From Lantana camara (Eukaryota; Streptophyta; Magnoliopsida; Lamiales; Verbenaceae): a stretch of DNA of 64,000 nucleotides. The position numbers were made by a program, and so were the translations under genes. The notes beneath the pieces were generated by a model. It was not told where the DNA came from, ran no database searches, and saw only the letters and a program-made list of their open reading frames with translations. Every line of letters starts with the position of its first letter. Positions within the stretch are counted from its first letter, which is position 1. Shown piece after piece: positions 1 to 11,187 of the stretch. Location: NCBI GenBank assembly GCA_037501455.1, contig CM074860.1:46386501-46450500 (forward strand), read 5' to 3'.

Positions 1-788
1 TCTCTTCGGCGCTTATCGGCATAGCTCTTTTGCCTGTCTTGCGCGGCTTTCATCCGTTGTTGAATCATTTGTACTTTCTCAATCATAGCCTGAACGACTT
101 TGGAAGGCCTTTCGAATCTTTCACCTTTCTTCACCCCTTCCTGTTTCGACCATTTCCATTCTTCCAAGTCGAAGAACAACGGAGATCGGCACTTTCTTCC
201 ATACAGTAACTCGTAAGGAGCCATCCCGATCGAAGCCTGAAAGCTGTTATTATAAACAAACTCAACCAAAGGAAGCTGTTCTGCCCACGAGTTCTGGAAA
301 TCCATCGCGCAAGCCCGAAGAAGATCTTCCAAATATCTGATTAACCTTTCAGTTTGACCGTCTGTTTGCGGGTGAAATGTCGTACTGAACTTAAGTTTCG
401 TCCCCAAAACGGCCTGTAACTCCTGCCACAACTTAGAAGTAAATCTCGGGTCTCGGTCTGAAACGATGCTCACCGGAATACCACGAAGTCGAATAATTTC
501 TCTGTTATAGATTTCAGCCAACTTTGGAATCTTATAGGACATCCGGACCGGTAGAAAGTGAGCAGACTTTGTAAATCTATCCACGATTACCCAAATTCCA
601 TCAAACCCGCCTTTAACCTTCGGTAATCCCGAAACAAAGTCCATTGTTACTTGTTCCCACTTCCACTCGGGAATAGGTAACGGTTGTAGAAGTCCTGCGG
701 GCTTTTGGTGCTCAGCTTTCACTTTCTGACAAGTCAAGCAATGTTTCACATATTCTGCCACGTCTCTTTTCATCCCGTTCCACCAATA
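1..788 (-). pseudogene. Gyp1 integrase (partial, follows an in-frame stop)
   Basis: The minus frame is open from 788 to the window edge and continues the frame of the upstream RNase H ORF, separated only by a TAA at 789-791. It shows the end of the HHCC zinc finger (CLTCQ) and the DDE catalytic core: the aspartate in TMDF, the aspartate in VSDRD, and the glutamate in QTER, with 35 residues between the last two as expected for retroviral-type integrases. After the core follows the usual gypsy segment with NNSFQ and APYELLYGR. The role in the family is insertion of the cDNA into the nuclear genome. The C-terminal part lies outside the window. The TAA falls where the family has the residues just before the YWW motif, so the polyprotein cannot be made whole. 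Confidence 0.9.
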
Positions 789-1994
789 TTATTGCTTCAA
801 ATCCTTATACATTTTGTTTCCTCCTGGGTGGATCGTATAGGCTGACTTGTGAGCTTCTTCAAGTAAGACCCATCTCAATTCTTCAGGTACTACTACTCTG
901 TTTTTAAATCGGAGCAACCCGGTCTCATCAAACCCAAACGGACTCTCCTGATCATCCTTAGCCTTATTCACAAGCTTCTGAACTTCCGAATCCCTATTCT
1001 GAGCCTCAAATAACTGATACTTTAATTCCGGCTGAATTGTGATATTAAAAACCCGAGCTTTTAGGACAATTGGAGCAACTTCATCACCTTCCTTTACTTC
1101 CAAACTCGACACACTCGCCTTCCTGCTAAGTGCATCGGCGACCACATTTGCTTTTCCTGGATGGAATTTAATTGTACAATCATAATCCTCTAGCTTTTCC
1201 ATCCAACGCCGTTGCCTCATATTCAAATGTTTCTGTGTGAACAAATACTGGAGGCTCTTGTGGTCGGTAAAAATCTTAAAGGAAGTCCCGTAAAGATAAT
1301 GTCTCCATTTCCCGAGAGCAAAGATCACGGCTGCAAGCTCTAGGTCGTGTGTTGGATAATTCCTTTCATATTCCTTTAGCTTTCGAGAAGCATAGGCGAT
1401 CACTTTTCCTTTCTGAGTCAAAACACAACCTAAGCCTTCTTTAGAAGCATCTGTGTACACTGCATACTCCTCTGAACCCTCGGGTAAAGTTAACACCGGC
1501 GCTGAGACTAACTTTTCTTTCAAAAAGTTAAAGCTTTGATCACACTTCTCATCCCAGACAAACTTAACATCCTTCTTTGTTAATCGGGTCAACGGTGCAG
1601 CAATCTTAGAAAAGTCCTGAACAAATCTTCTATAATAACCGGCCAATCCCAAGAAGCTTATAATTTCCGAGGCATTCTTTGGTTTCTCCCACTTGAGCAC
1701 GGCCTCGATTTTCGAGGGATCGACTTCCAACCCTTTTCCTGAAATTACATGTCCCAAGAAAGAAACCCGATCGATCCAAAATTCACACTTGCTAAACTTA
1801 GCAAACAACTGATGCTCTTTCAAAGTCTGTAGAACAAGCTTAAGATGCCTCGCGTGCTCCTCACCTGATTTTGAAAAAACCAGAATATCATCAATAAAAA
1901 CCACCACAAACTTGTCGAGGAAAGGCCTGAAAATCCGGTGCATCATATCCATGAAAGTTGCAGGGGCGTTAGTTAATCCAAATGGCATAACCAC
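789..1994 (-). pseudogene. Gyp1 reverse transcriptase (C-terminal half) and RNase H
   Basis: This 401-residue minus ORF starts inside the RT domain. The frame is open back to the stop at 2049-2051, so its methionine is only an internal residue of the polyprotein. It contains the RT catalytic box FIDDIL (about residues 37-42), the [10 protein letters not shown] segment, and RNase H with the first catalytic aspartate in YTDAS, DLELAAV, the TDHKSL segment, and VVADALSRK at the end. These are standard Ty3/gypsy RT and RNase H motifs. The catalytic residues I can see are present, but stop codons on both sides (2049-2051 and 789-791) isolate it. Confidence 0.93.
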
Positions 1995-2048
1995 GAACTC
2001 GTAGTGCCCGTACCGAGTATTGAATCCTGTCTTAGGAATATCCTCTGC

Positions 2049-3527
2049 TCAGATTCGCAGCTGATAGTATCCCTGTCTTAAATCCAATTTCGAATAAACT
2101 TTGGAACCCTGAAGTATATCGAATAACTCCTCGATATGTGGGAGGGGATACTTGTTCTTAATAGTCATCCTGTTCAACTCCCTGTAATCGATGCACATTC
2201 TTAAAGTTCCGTCCTTTTTCTTTACAAATAAAACTGGTGCTCCCCAAGGTGAAGTGCTCGGCCGAATGTAACCAACTTCCAACAATGCTTCAAGCTGAAC
2301 CTTTAATTCCTTTAATTCCACTGGAGCCATCCGGTATGGAGTCTTTGAACACGGCTCAGCATTCGGGAAAAGATCGATCACAAATTCGATCTCTCGCTCA
2401 GGAGGCAAAGAATCCAACTTTTCTGGAAATACCTCGGGAAACTCCTTTACCACTTCGGTATCCTCTAATTTCACCTGATCCTTGGGCTTGTTCAGAATGT
2501 AAGCAATGAACCCTGTAGCCCCGTCTCTGACTAATTTCTGAGCTTCTGAAAAAGAAAGTAGGGGTACGGTCTTCGAAGTACAGCCCGTGGTAACCTCTGA
2601 ACCCAACTGAACCTTCTTAGCCCGACAATCAACTGTAGCACAATGCCGGTATAACCATTCCATCCCCAATATAGCCACGTATCTCTCCATCGGCATAACA
2701 ATGAAATCTGTCAGAAACTCCCGGCCTTCAATCACCACTGGAACATCCCTGTAAACCTGATCCGTCTCTCGCCTACTACCGAAAGGAGTACTAACTAGAT
2801 AGCGCACAGAAGTACACATAGCAGGCAAAGATAAAGTAATAGCAATAGAGTTCGCAAGAAAGGAGTGTGTAGCTCCTGGATCAAATAATGTATGGATGTT
2901 CGTGCCATGGATGCAAATAATACCTTCAACTACCGCGGCGGGGTCTATCTCAGCATCCTGCTCCTCCCCAGCGAGTGCATAAGCCCGAGCTCTCACAAGT
3001 GGCCTCGGACCTGCAGGTGGCGGATCCCGACGATCCGGGCAACCGTCAACCATGTGATCGTCGCTCCCGCAGATCAAACATAAACCTAACTGGCGTCTGC
3101 AGTTATCATAATGATGTGTAGGAAGTCCACAGAATCTGCAGCCCAGTTTCTTAGGTGGCTGCGATGGTGCTGGAGCTCTCGGACCCCTCTGGAATGACCC
3201 TGTCGCCTTAAGCTTCTTCCCGGAGTCCTTCTGTGCTGGACGTGCAGAGTAAATCATTGGCCTCTTTCCCGAGCTCGATCCCTGACCTGCTCTCGAGCCC
3301 GAAGCCTGTCCAGTCCGCGGAGTAGCTCTCCTAGCAATGTCAAAATCCTCGACCTTTAGAGCTTTGGCGGTAGCTTTGGCCCAAGTGCTGGTATTGGCTG
3401 CTTTCAGTGCGTCCTGAATATCTGGCCTGAGTCCCTGGACAAACTGCATCGCCTTGTGAAAGTCATCATTCGCTATGTTGGGTGCATAGCGAGAAAGTCT
3501 CTCGAACTCGGCGATATACTGCCCCAC
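2049..3527 (-). pseudogene. Gyp1 Gag C-terminus, protease and RT N-terminus
   Basis: This 492-residue ORF begins in the Gag core. It has two CCHC zinc knuckles ([14 protein letters not shown] and [14 protein letters not shown], about residues 130-163), a retropepsin-like protease around DPGATHSF (about 217), and the N-terminal RT with [22 protein letters not shown] and [13 protein letters not shown]. The protease motif reads DPG where a DTG or DSG triplet is typical, so activity is doubtful. The ORF ends at a TGA where the family normally has a lysine directly after QLRI. The true Gag start lies upstream in another frame (next entry). Confidence 0.92.
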
Positions 3528-4069
3528 AGATCTGCCTCCCTGTTACAACTCGTAAACTCCCTCAACCTGCGGGTACGGGAAGCTGGAGGAATATACTTTT
3601 TCTTAAACTCCCGCACGAAGACCTCCCAGGTAATCTCTGTCCTAGCTGCCTCCAAAACGATCTGGGTACTCTCCCACCAAGAATAAGCCTCGCCCTGAAT
3701 AAGAGTAAGTGTACAGCGAGCCTTCTCCTGAGTGTCACAAGGGATAAGCTGCCAGATCCTCTCAATCTCCTTCAGCCACATCTCTGCCTGAATATCATCG
3801 CCCTTGTAGAACTTCGGTGGACGCTGGTTCTGAAACTCTCGCAATATGGCAGAAATGGGGTTCTCCTGAGGTGCTACTGGGGCTGGAGGTGGTGGAGGAA
3901 CTCTGTCTTGTAGCCTCTGATCAATTAGCCCCACTACCGCGTTCATGAAATCCTGGGGCTGTGCCTGGGCAGGTGGAGGGGGTGGTGACCTCTCCCGACG
4001 ATGATGTCGGCGATGATGATGTTGCCTGTGTCTCGAGGATCGGTTACTGGAGTGTCTGTCGTGCTCCAT
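3473..4069 (-). pseudogene. Gyp1 Gag N-terminus (frameshifted)
   Basis: The gag start codon is at 4067-4069, just after a CAGG that could be a splice acceptor. The protein begins with a His/Arg-rich stretch and a proline run, then the retrotransposon Gag core with NPISAILREFQ, PPKFYKGDDIQAEMWLKE, TLTLIQGEAYSWW and TRRLREFT. The last 30 or so residues are out of frame. Comparison with the Gyp5 gag at 36190-36310 shows a one-base loss near 3550, and the correct frame then also meets a TAA two codons later. Gag would form the cytoplasmic particle in which reverse transcription occurs; this copy could not. Confidence 0.9.
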
Positions 4070-4301
4070 CCTGAAATCAGATCACTACACATGCATGGCT
4101 TGATTAATAAATGCAAATGTGTGCATATAATTCAACAATGTTAATAAACACACATTCAGGAAGAATCAAATAGCTCAAGTAAGGCAAAAATTCAAGTAAT
4201 CAAGTAATTCAGTGAAATGCAGACTCTCAAATATCAAATAATCCTATGCCGTGCGACCTAGACTGACTTGACACGACTCGAGAACCTCGGTTTTGCAACC
4301 G

Positions 4302-4313
4302 GGTTTGATACCA
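4302..4313 (-). promoter_or_regulatory. Gyp1 primer binding site
   Basis: On the minus strand TGGTATCAAACC lies 8 nt after the LTR end. It corresponds to the 3' end of plant initiator tRNA-Met (usual TGGTATCAGAGC) with two mismatches. The rest of 4070-4321 is the untranslated leader, with no other feature recognised. Confidence 0.8.
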
Positions 4314-4321
4314 CCTGTAGA

Positions 4322-6984
4322 TGTAGCACCCTAACCCCCAGGGCACCACATCCCCCGCACTATAGCCTCGATCCACGTATGCAATGGAAAGTCCATACAT
4401 AAACAAAAACTATAGCGAACGGGTGACGATAAAAATGACGAGCTAGGCGGGACACTCTCCCCAACAAAACCAGAGCAAACATGATAATGAAAGCGGAAGC
4501 AATAAAGTCATTCGTACATATAGGTACCATATTTACCGCTTAAATACGTATAGGTACCAACTTAACTATCAATACATTATCATCTCTTCGTAATATACAT
4601 ATTCAGGTATACAAAAGGGCTAATAACGATCATAACAATAGATACTAGAAGTGCTATACATGAAGGTACGGTACTAGACTCGTGAAAATGCAAAACTCGA
4701 CTGGACACCCGCCTAGCACGACCACGCGCTCAAGTACCTGAAAAGTGAAGTATCAGTCTACCGAAGACTGAGTGAGGGGCAATAAATATATATAACACAC
4801 ATCACACGCAAGGTGTAGCCTTGGGTGAAGACTTTGGAAATGAAAAGGGATATATAATTTAAGAAACTTAATCTTTGCCCGAGATTACAACCAATCATTT
4901 TAACATTTTACCTTGAACATTTCATGAACATGTGACCCCGGCGAGTAGGGGTGATTCTCCAACCTTTACACCAAACGTGATAATACGTGTTTGCTTTATC
5001 AATTCAATACATGATCATGCAATTCCGTTTAGTGCTCACATAGACAGTTTCACGCTTGAAATCATGCAATAAGCCGAGGATAACCCGACATGCCGGATTA
5101 ATCCCCAGTCTCCTTCTTCCTCCAGTTGATAGTGAGTTTGCAAGGCTCAATTATCAACGACATGGTGTGTGTAGAGGACATGACCCTCTAGACACGGAAC
5201 TCCTTCCACCATTAATCTTCAAGTGGCTTCGGGGGTGATCCCAACAATGTGAGGATAATTCAGGAGTTACCCGTCAGCCCTCGCTTTCCCGGTTGGCTCA
5301 AGAATTACCCTCGGACCCACGTGCAATCATGTACTCGCCAAACTTTCTTGAAAATCGTGACAATCATTGCTTTCTTGCTTAAAAGGTTTATAGCTTTGAA
5401 AACGTTTATAATTATAATACGTTTCGGCCGAAAATAGCACATAAGGGTTATAGGGTTCGATTTACTCAAAACAAAACCTCACTTTTTCTTGGAAAATACA
5501 ATAAGGAAGTGTTCTAAGGAGCCTGCTCCTTGTCCACGCTCTCGTGACCTATGGAAACATGACGTATATACGTGAGACATGACCTAAACTAGACCAAATG
5601 TGACGAACGACGGAAATGTATCGAGACGACGATGAAAATGCAATGCGGCATGATAACATGTTATTTCACTTCATATTAGCACATATTATAGCAATTCGGG
5701 GTCAAAGAAGTCGTCGGATCGAGGGGTCATTTTCGTAATTTTATGCAGAAACTTTTGTTCTGCAAGTCAGGTGGGAACGGCCGTTCCGGACCCCTTTGAA
5801 AAATTGGAACGGTCGTTCCCATGAATTCCCAAAACGCGCCAACGACTTCCCTTTCAAAAATGCGCCTTAGCTGGGAACGGCCCTTCCGGCACCAAGGCCA
5901 AAATGGGAACGGCCGTTCCCATGCTCGGCCACCTTGTTTTAGTTTAAAAGAGGGGAACGCCCGTTCCCACTATGCCTTGAGGCTGGGAACGGCCGTTCCC
6001 TGTTTCTGCAACTTACAGAAATAGAGCAAAAACAGGGGATGTCTACGGGAATGCAAACAAGGCCACCCAAAAATCCATTTTTGATCATCAAAGCCAAAGT
6101 TTTCTGGGAATATACATGCATATAGGTTCATAAGATGATAAACTAACACTTAAACACTTAAAACACAATATATCATCAAGATTCCAAGACTCATGTTTAT
6201 GATCAAACTTGATCATTCATGCCAAATATTCAAGAATTCAAGCTATAAATCATGCCATAATTCATGATATGATCACCTAACCATGCTTCCAACTCCAATT
6301 AATTCATCTAGCACATCAAACTCAAACCCTAACTTATACATATATGATCAAAGGTCATCAACTCATGCAAACCAACCTTTGAAAACTAAGAAATGAAGAA
6401 GATGGATGAAGATGATGATCAATTTCCCAAAACTTGGATGATTTCTTGAAATCTTGGATGAATTTGATGAAAATTCACTTCTTCCTTTTCTTCTTCTTAA
6501 TATCGAGAGAAAGAGAGAGCAAAGTTGTTGGGAAATCTTTGATGAAATGAGATCATGGAAGCTTAAAGAGGATATTACGTGATTCATCACATTGATTTTT
6601 GTGAATTATGCTAATTGCCATTTAATCCTTTGTTTTATGAAGTCATGCAACCAAGTATACAACAATTTAAAATATGCTCAATTAAGCCCTTGCAAAGTTA
6701 TGCAGTTAAGTCCCTAAAGTTTAAAGAAACAATCAAGTAGGGACAATTTGGTAATTTGAATCACTCTCGGTAGTGATTTTATGCAATAAATATTTTTCCG
6801 TGTCATGAAATAATATTTTCAATGATACGAATTCAAATAATTTATATAAACAATGTTTCATGAATTTTATAAAAATATGAATGCCACGTAAGAATATTAT
6901 AAATTAAAGAATTATAAATAAATTCCTACGCTCAAAACACACACGTGGCGTGCTTACCTGTTCATCCGGAATCGGGACGTTACA
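4322..6984 (-). repeat. Gyp1 5' LTR
   Basis: Plus-strand ends are tgtagcaccc and gacgttaca, giving TG...CA termini. It matches the LTRs of Gyp5 (32951-35461) and SoloD (42248-44901) in inverted orientation, including the closing block around CCCGTTCGCTATAG and the GC-rich palindrome cluster. AT-rich stretches flank the cluster. No TATA box is obvious to me. Length is 2663 bp. Confidence 0.92.
5773..6000. repeat. Paired palindrome array (GGGAACGGCCGTTCCC type), 6 copies
   Basis: Six near-perfect 14-16 bp palindromes are centred at 5780.5, 5812.5, 5880.5, 5912.5, 5960.5 and 5992.5. They form three pairs with exactly 32 bp between centres, separated by 68 and 48 bp. Central bases vary (GGCC, GGTC, GCCC). 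A 9-bp inverted repeat, TGCAGAAAC at 5744-5752 and GTTTCTGCA at 6002-6010, brackets the array. Confidence 0.95.
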
Positions 6985-7233
6985 ATAATTGTTCCCAGAT
7001 TGCGGTTTCAATTTGTCCTTTCAACGCTCCCTTGATTACCCATTCTTAAAGGATCCTTCCCTTTCCGTAGTGTCCTTAGCCTTCTTGTAATTATCTCCTC
7101 TAAATCCTTTCAATTTTCACCTTCTTTTTACCCCGGTTCTCATTACTACGAGGAAAACTTCACTTGGACGTGTAGAGAGTTCATACATGCTATCACGAAG
7201 ACATGGAACTTATGCATGCCGGGTTAGATTTCC

Positions 7234-7941
7234 TTATGCTATGCGCCACGTTATCATCCAATTACACAAGGAAACAACAAGTAACAATAGTGTAAAACGC
7301 ATGCGGTTACCTCTCGGGTGTTTCTTTGGCCTCAGTCGATCGCATGCGTCCAACTTATGTTTTGGCGATCCACACCCATAACAACGTCCCAACCTTTTCC
7401 AGCAATTCTCATAGATGTGGGTTGTGCTCTTACAATGAGCGCACGGAGGTTGTTCCGGTAGTTGAGCCTCTTTCATCTTCCTATTCTTATTTGAGCTTGG
7501 TGGATTAAACCCTCGACTCCGTTTTGATCCCGACCCCGAACTACTCCCTAATTCTAACCTTCCCGCCATGTTCTTTCGCCACAATTCCTTCGACTTAGTT
7601 TTTAGAGCTCTCCTCGTGGGCTCGAGCCACTCATTTGGTTGAGTTCCGGGCTTAATGTCCTTGAGGTCCCTTCTAATCCCATCCATAAATCGGGCCAACC
7701 TTTCGGATTCTTTAGCTCTTCTTTTATCATTTTGGGGACATGCATCAATCTTGTGGTCGGGAGCACCGCATCCGAAACAGGTTCCCAACCGCTTCCTACA
7801 ATCTCCATAGGTGTGATTTGGCCCTTTACAATAGGCACATAGGAATTGCACTTCAGGTAAGGGTGCACTCGAGGAGGCCTGAGAATCTCTTGTGGGGAAT
7901 CGAGGTGCTTTTCCGTGCATCTTGATAGATAGGGAGAACAA
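7234..7941 (-). CDS. Gyp2 Gag-like protein with four zinc knuckles
   Basis: Open frame of about 235 codons; the first ATG is at 7918-7920, about 7 codons inside, and the frame begins at a TTG. It carries two pairs of CCHC knuckles: CAYCKGPNHTYGDC and CFGCGAPDHKIDAC near the N-terminus, then CAHCKSTTHIYENC and CYGCGSPKHKLDAC near the C-terminus, separated by a charged linker of roughly 90 residues. The capsid-like Gag core found in Gyp1 is absent upstream, so this looks like a nucleocapsid-only product whose knuckle pair was duplicated. Nucleocapsid knuckles bind genomic RNA. The frame is intact over the visible length, but the downstream end lies near the Gyp1 insertion, so its natural C-terminus may be lost. 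Confidence 0.65.
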   Translation of the reverse strand: MFSLSIKMHGKAPRFPTRDSQASSSAPLPEVQFLCAYCKGPNHTYGDCRKRLGTCFGCGAPDHKIDACPQNDKRRAKESERLARFMDGIRRDLKDIKPGTQPNEWLEPTRRALKTKSKELWRKNMAGRLELGSSSGSGSKRSRGFNPPSSNKNRKMKEAQLPEQPPCAHCKSTTHIYENCWKRLGRCYGCGSPKHKLDACDRLRPKKHPRGNRMRFTLLLLVVSLCNWMITWRIA

Positions 7942-8234
7942 TTGGTTGCCTTGGTTGTCTTTATGACTCGGTAGTAGGCGTTAACCTGCAATACACAACT
8001 AGATGAAAATATAATGCATGAGGTTAATAAGTGGTTATGACACATTGTTCAAGTAATAAACGCAAGTAAGATATAAGAATGCGACAATTAAAGAGTTGAA
8101 ATTGAAATTTAAAACACATAATTCAAGAAGTTTCGCGTATCTTAATGCAATGCACATATTATCACGTTGTTCCTAAACCGTATGACCTAGACTTGACACA
8201 ACACGACAGTAGAACTCCGGTTTTGCAACTCGGA

Positions 8235-8246
8235 GCTCTGATACCA
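8235..8246 (-). promoter_or_regulatory. Gyp2 primer binding site
   Basis: TGGTATCAGAGC on the minus strand, 8 nt from the LTR end, is an exact match to the usual initiator tRNA-Met primer site. The leader between it and the Gag-like frame (7942-8234) holds no other gene. It ends in a CAG (7985-7990) that could be a splice acceptor. Confidence 0.9.
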
Positions 8247-8254
8247 CTTTAGGA

Positions 8255-11187
8255 TGTGACTACATGAATCCAAGTATAAGCGAACGGGGACCTACATGCA
8301 CACACTAGGCTAAGCGGGACTAAGACAGTAACAGAGCGCACAAGAAAAATAATTAAACAAATATGCGGAAGCAAATAACAGGATCCAAAAGCATACAAAA
8401 ATATATACGTGGCCATTCTGGTCCAAAATACAAAAGGTATTCAAAGTTCTCCAAAGTATAGCTTAATTCAAATACATATCAAAATATTCAAAAGATGCAA
8501 GTATGAAATGCTGACTCGACCCAAACTAGCTATCACAACACGACCACGTACTATCCCGCTTAGCTCGAGCAAACCTGCAACTAAAGGAGGGAAAAGGAGA
8601 GGGGTCAGTCACAACTCGACTGAGTGAGGGGCCTAACGCACACCCACACGCTATATAAATATAGAGCAGAGCACGTATTAAACAAAAGACTACGAACCGG
8701 GATAGGGTTTTGCATACCAAAACCTTTTTTGAATCAAACTTATACATATACTTATCAAAACATTTCAAACTTAACATATTCGTATTATAACATAAAGGAA
8801 AGCTCCTATCCCGTTTCATAATCAACATAACTTAACGAATTCTTATACCCGGCGAGTACGGGGTCTTACTCTAACTCCTCAGTTATCAACATACGTATGA
8901 AAACAGAAAACTTAAGCATAAACCAATCCAACCCCAACAACCACGGTGTTTTGGTAGTCAAACCCTCTCCACCTAATTATGTATACACAAGGGGTAGCTA
9001 ACCCACATTGTGCCTTCCCCGGCTATCCACCGGGGGCTCAAAGTACCACGCCTCCTCAACCTCCCAGAGTCGCGCGTAAGTACTTCAAATGGAGACCGTG
9101 TACAGGCTTAACCCGATGGCCCTTGCCGTTCCGGGTGTCCTTACCCACGTCTCTGGGGCCCAATAACAACCAATTATCTCATTAATTCACTTAACTCGCT
9201 ACATAAATAAACGTAACTTACGTACCTTATCGAGCATACCTTACCTTGCAAATCGGCATATGCTATACGCGTACCTCTCCATGTCTTCCTTAACATTAAG
9301 ATGTTGAGGTAGATCCTAGCTTGCATGATAACACAAGGTTTGGAGCATAGCCTCGTTGCAAAACATTTTCAAGCTTATACTTACAGTTCAAAACGTTTAA
9401 TCGTATGACAAGGTCATAAACATATCATATGACACATATCTAGTACATAAATATATAGTATATTCGCATGTGGGTGAGAAATCATCACATTTAGGCCATA
9501 GGTCGATTAACTAAAGGAACAGATCCTTAACCTTACCTTGTAGAAAAAGTAGGTAGAGTCCGGGGCCAAAAAGAGCAAATAAAAACCTAAACCTTGGGTT
9601 CAATGACGTTCGGAAGAGGACCTGAAACAAAAGAACACAAGACCCGAGACTTAGACTCAAACTGAACCAAATATGATGCTCAGCAATGTTTATGAATGCA
9701 AAGGATGCAAAATGAGATGCATAAACACGTCACTTAAGTCATATTGATTCATATATTGGAACCTTATATTAATTCGAGCCACAAATAATTCAAATTAATC
9801 ATATTAGTTCAAACAAACGCTTAAAAATTTAAGTTCATGCATAAAGAAAGCACACGACAAGAACGAAACACGAAAGTGGCAAATTAACACTCAAAAGGAC
9901 ATATAAAAGTATTTTGGAAGCAAAGGAATCGAACCACAAAAGTTGAAAAATCACATTTTACACAGCTGCCTACGAAACGCCCGTTTCGTGTTTTAAAGGT
10001 ATGGCCAAGCGCCCGTGTCAAACCCTTCTGTGATGAATTTTGGCTTCCCAAACGGGCGTTTGCAAAATACACTTAGGCACCAAACGCCCGTTTGGATCGC
10101 GTGTGGAGCGAAAAACTGGAAAGAAACAGGGGTTCGAACCAACTTCCAAAATACCAATATATTTCCCAACAAATGCAACAAGAACAACACATAACATGCT
10201 AAATACACTAATGTATGTATATATAACCATGAATCATGCAACAAAGTAAAAATTCACAAATCCAATTCATGAAGATCCAAGCATAATAAATGCATCAAGC
10301 CATAATTGAAATTTCCAATCCAAAGCCAAGAATTAAATGAACAAGAAGATCATATTAAACTCATAATTGAAGTCACAACTCATGCTAAACATACCAAAAA
10401 TCAAATATTACAAATTTGGCATGAACCCTTACTATTCACATAATTCTCCAAACTTAAACAAAATCACATTCTTAAGAGAAAACAATCGGTAGAAAGATGG
10501 AGGGTGTCGTGGAGAGTTCGGAACTTACTTCGGATCGAAAATTGATCAAGACATGGTGGAGATATGATGATTTAAGGTTGAACAAAGCTTAGAGCAAAGT
10601 AAGAGCTCTTCCCTCTTCTACTCTTGAAGAAAAACGTAAAATGAGGGGAAAGAAAGGGTTCAAGGCTTTAAGTCTTGGACCGGTTCAGTTTAAGGGGGTT
10701 CGGTTCGGTTCAAGGTTTCCCTATTCAATTTGGTTTGGTTCGAAAGGTGTTGGGTTCAAATCCAAAATTATAATTAATTCCAATATAATCAAAATTCACA
10801 TAAGTTCAAATAGATTCAAATAAGACAAGTAAGAAAATTATAAGAAATAAAACGATAGTTAAATCATATATTACATAATTAATGAATTTAAATAGCACAC
10901 GTATATCATACAATTAAGTCCTAGAATCATATAATTCATGTTATACATGAAATAGGCAAGTTCGGTTCAATTCCATAATTAACAAATTCTCAAAACTAAA
11001 GTAATCAAACCAAATGTTCAAGTAGGGTACATAAGTATCAAATATTTCACATAGTTCATATATGAATTGAATAAGGAAGCATAACTCAAATATAATTGCA
11101 TCAATTAAATAAGAAAATAAACACATATACGGAAATTAAACTCACACGTGGTACTAACCTGTAAGTGCGAGTAGACGGGGTGTCACA
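8255..11187 (-). repeat. Gyp2 5' LTR
   Basis: Plus-strand ends are tgtgactaca and ggggtgtcaca, length 2933 bp. The segment around 9340-9540 is colinear, inverted, with 15330-15450 plus 18760-18800 of the Gyp3 LTR, so the two are related families. It includes a palindrome array (9973-10095) followed by AACAGGGG at 10124-10131, as in Gyp1 and Gyp5. Confidence 0.9.
9973..10095. repeat. Paired palindrome array (AAACGSSCGTTT type), 4 copies
   Basis: Four palindromes are centred at 9980.5, 10012.5, 10055.5 and 10087.5. They form two pairs with exactly 32 bp between centres, 43 bp apart. The first has arms CGAAACG/CGTTTCG and the last CCAAACG/CGTTTGG, so an arm base changes on both sides together. 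The second copy (core CGCCCG) is the most degraded. Confidence 0.9.

Larger units (their letters stand above)
1..6984 (-). mobile_element. Gyp1: Ty3/gypsy retrotransposon, 5' part (left end outside window)
   Basis: Minus-strand Ty3/gypsy element. Reading leftwards it has a 2663-bp 5' LTR (6984 to 4322), a primer binding site, and gag, protease, RT, RNase H and integrase in the gypsy order. The integrase is cut by the window edge, so the 3' LTR and the TSD cannot be seen. The long LTR and tRNA-Met primer site fit a Tekay/Del-like chromovirus, but a chromodomain would lie outside the window, so the lineage is inference. At 6984/6985 it abuts the internal region of Gyp2, into which it inserted. 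The polyprotein carries several disabling mutations. Confidence 0.93.
6985..11187 (-). mobile_element. Gyp2: Ty3/gypsy-type element, 5' part, non-autonomous looking
   Basis: Minus-strand element with a 5' LTR (8255-11187), primer site and a short zinc-knuckle Gag-like ORF. It is cut at 6984/6985 by Gyp1, and its remaining part lies beyond the left window edge. No RT or integrase is seen in the visible 1.27 kb of internal sequence. The stretch 6985-7233 has no reading frame I can assign. It is inserted in the internal region of Gyp3 at 11187/11188. The TSD cannot be checked. Confidence 0.85.
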
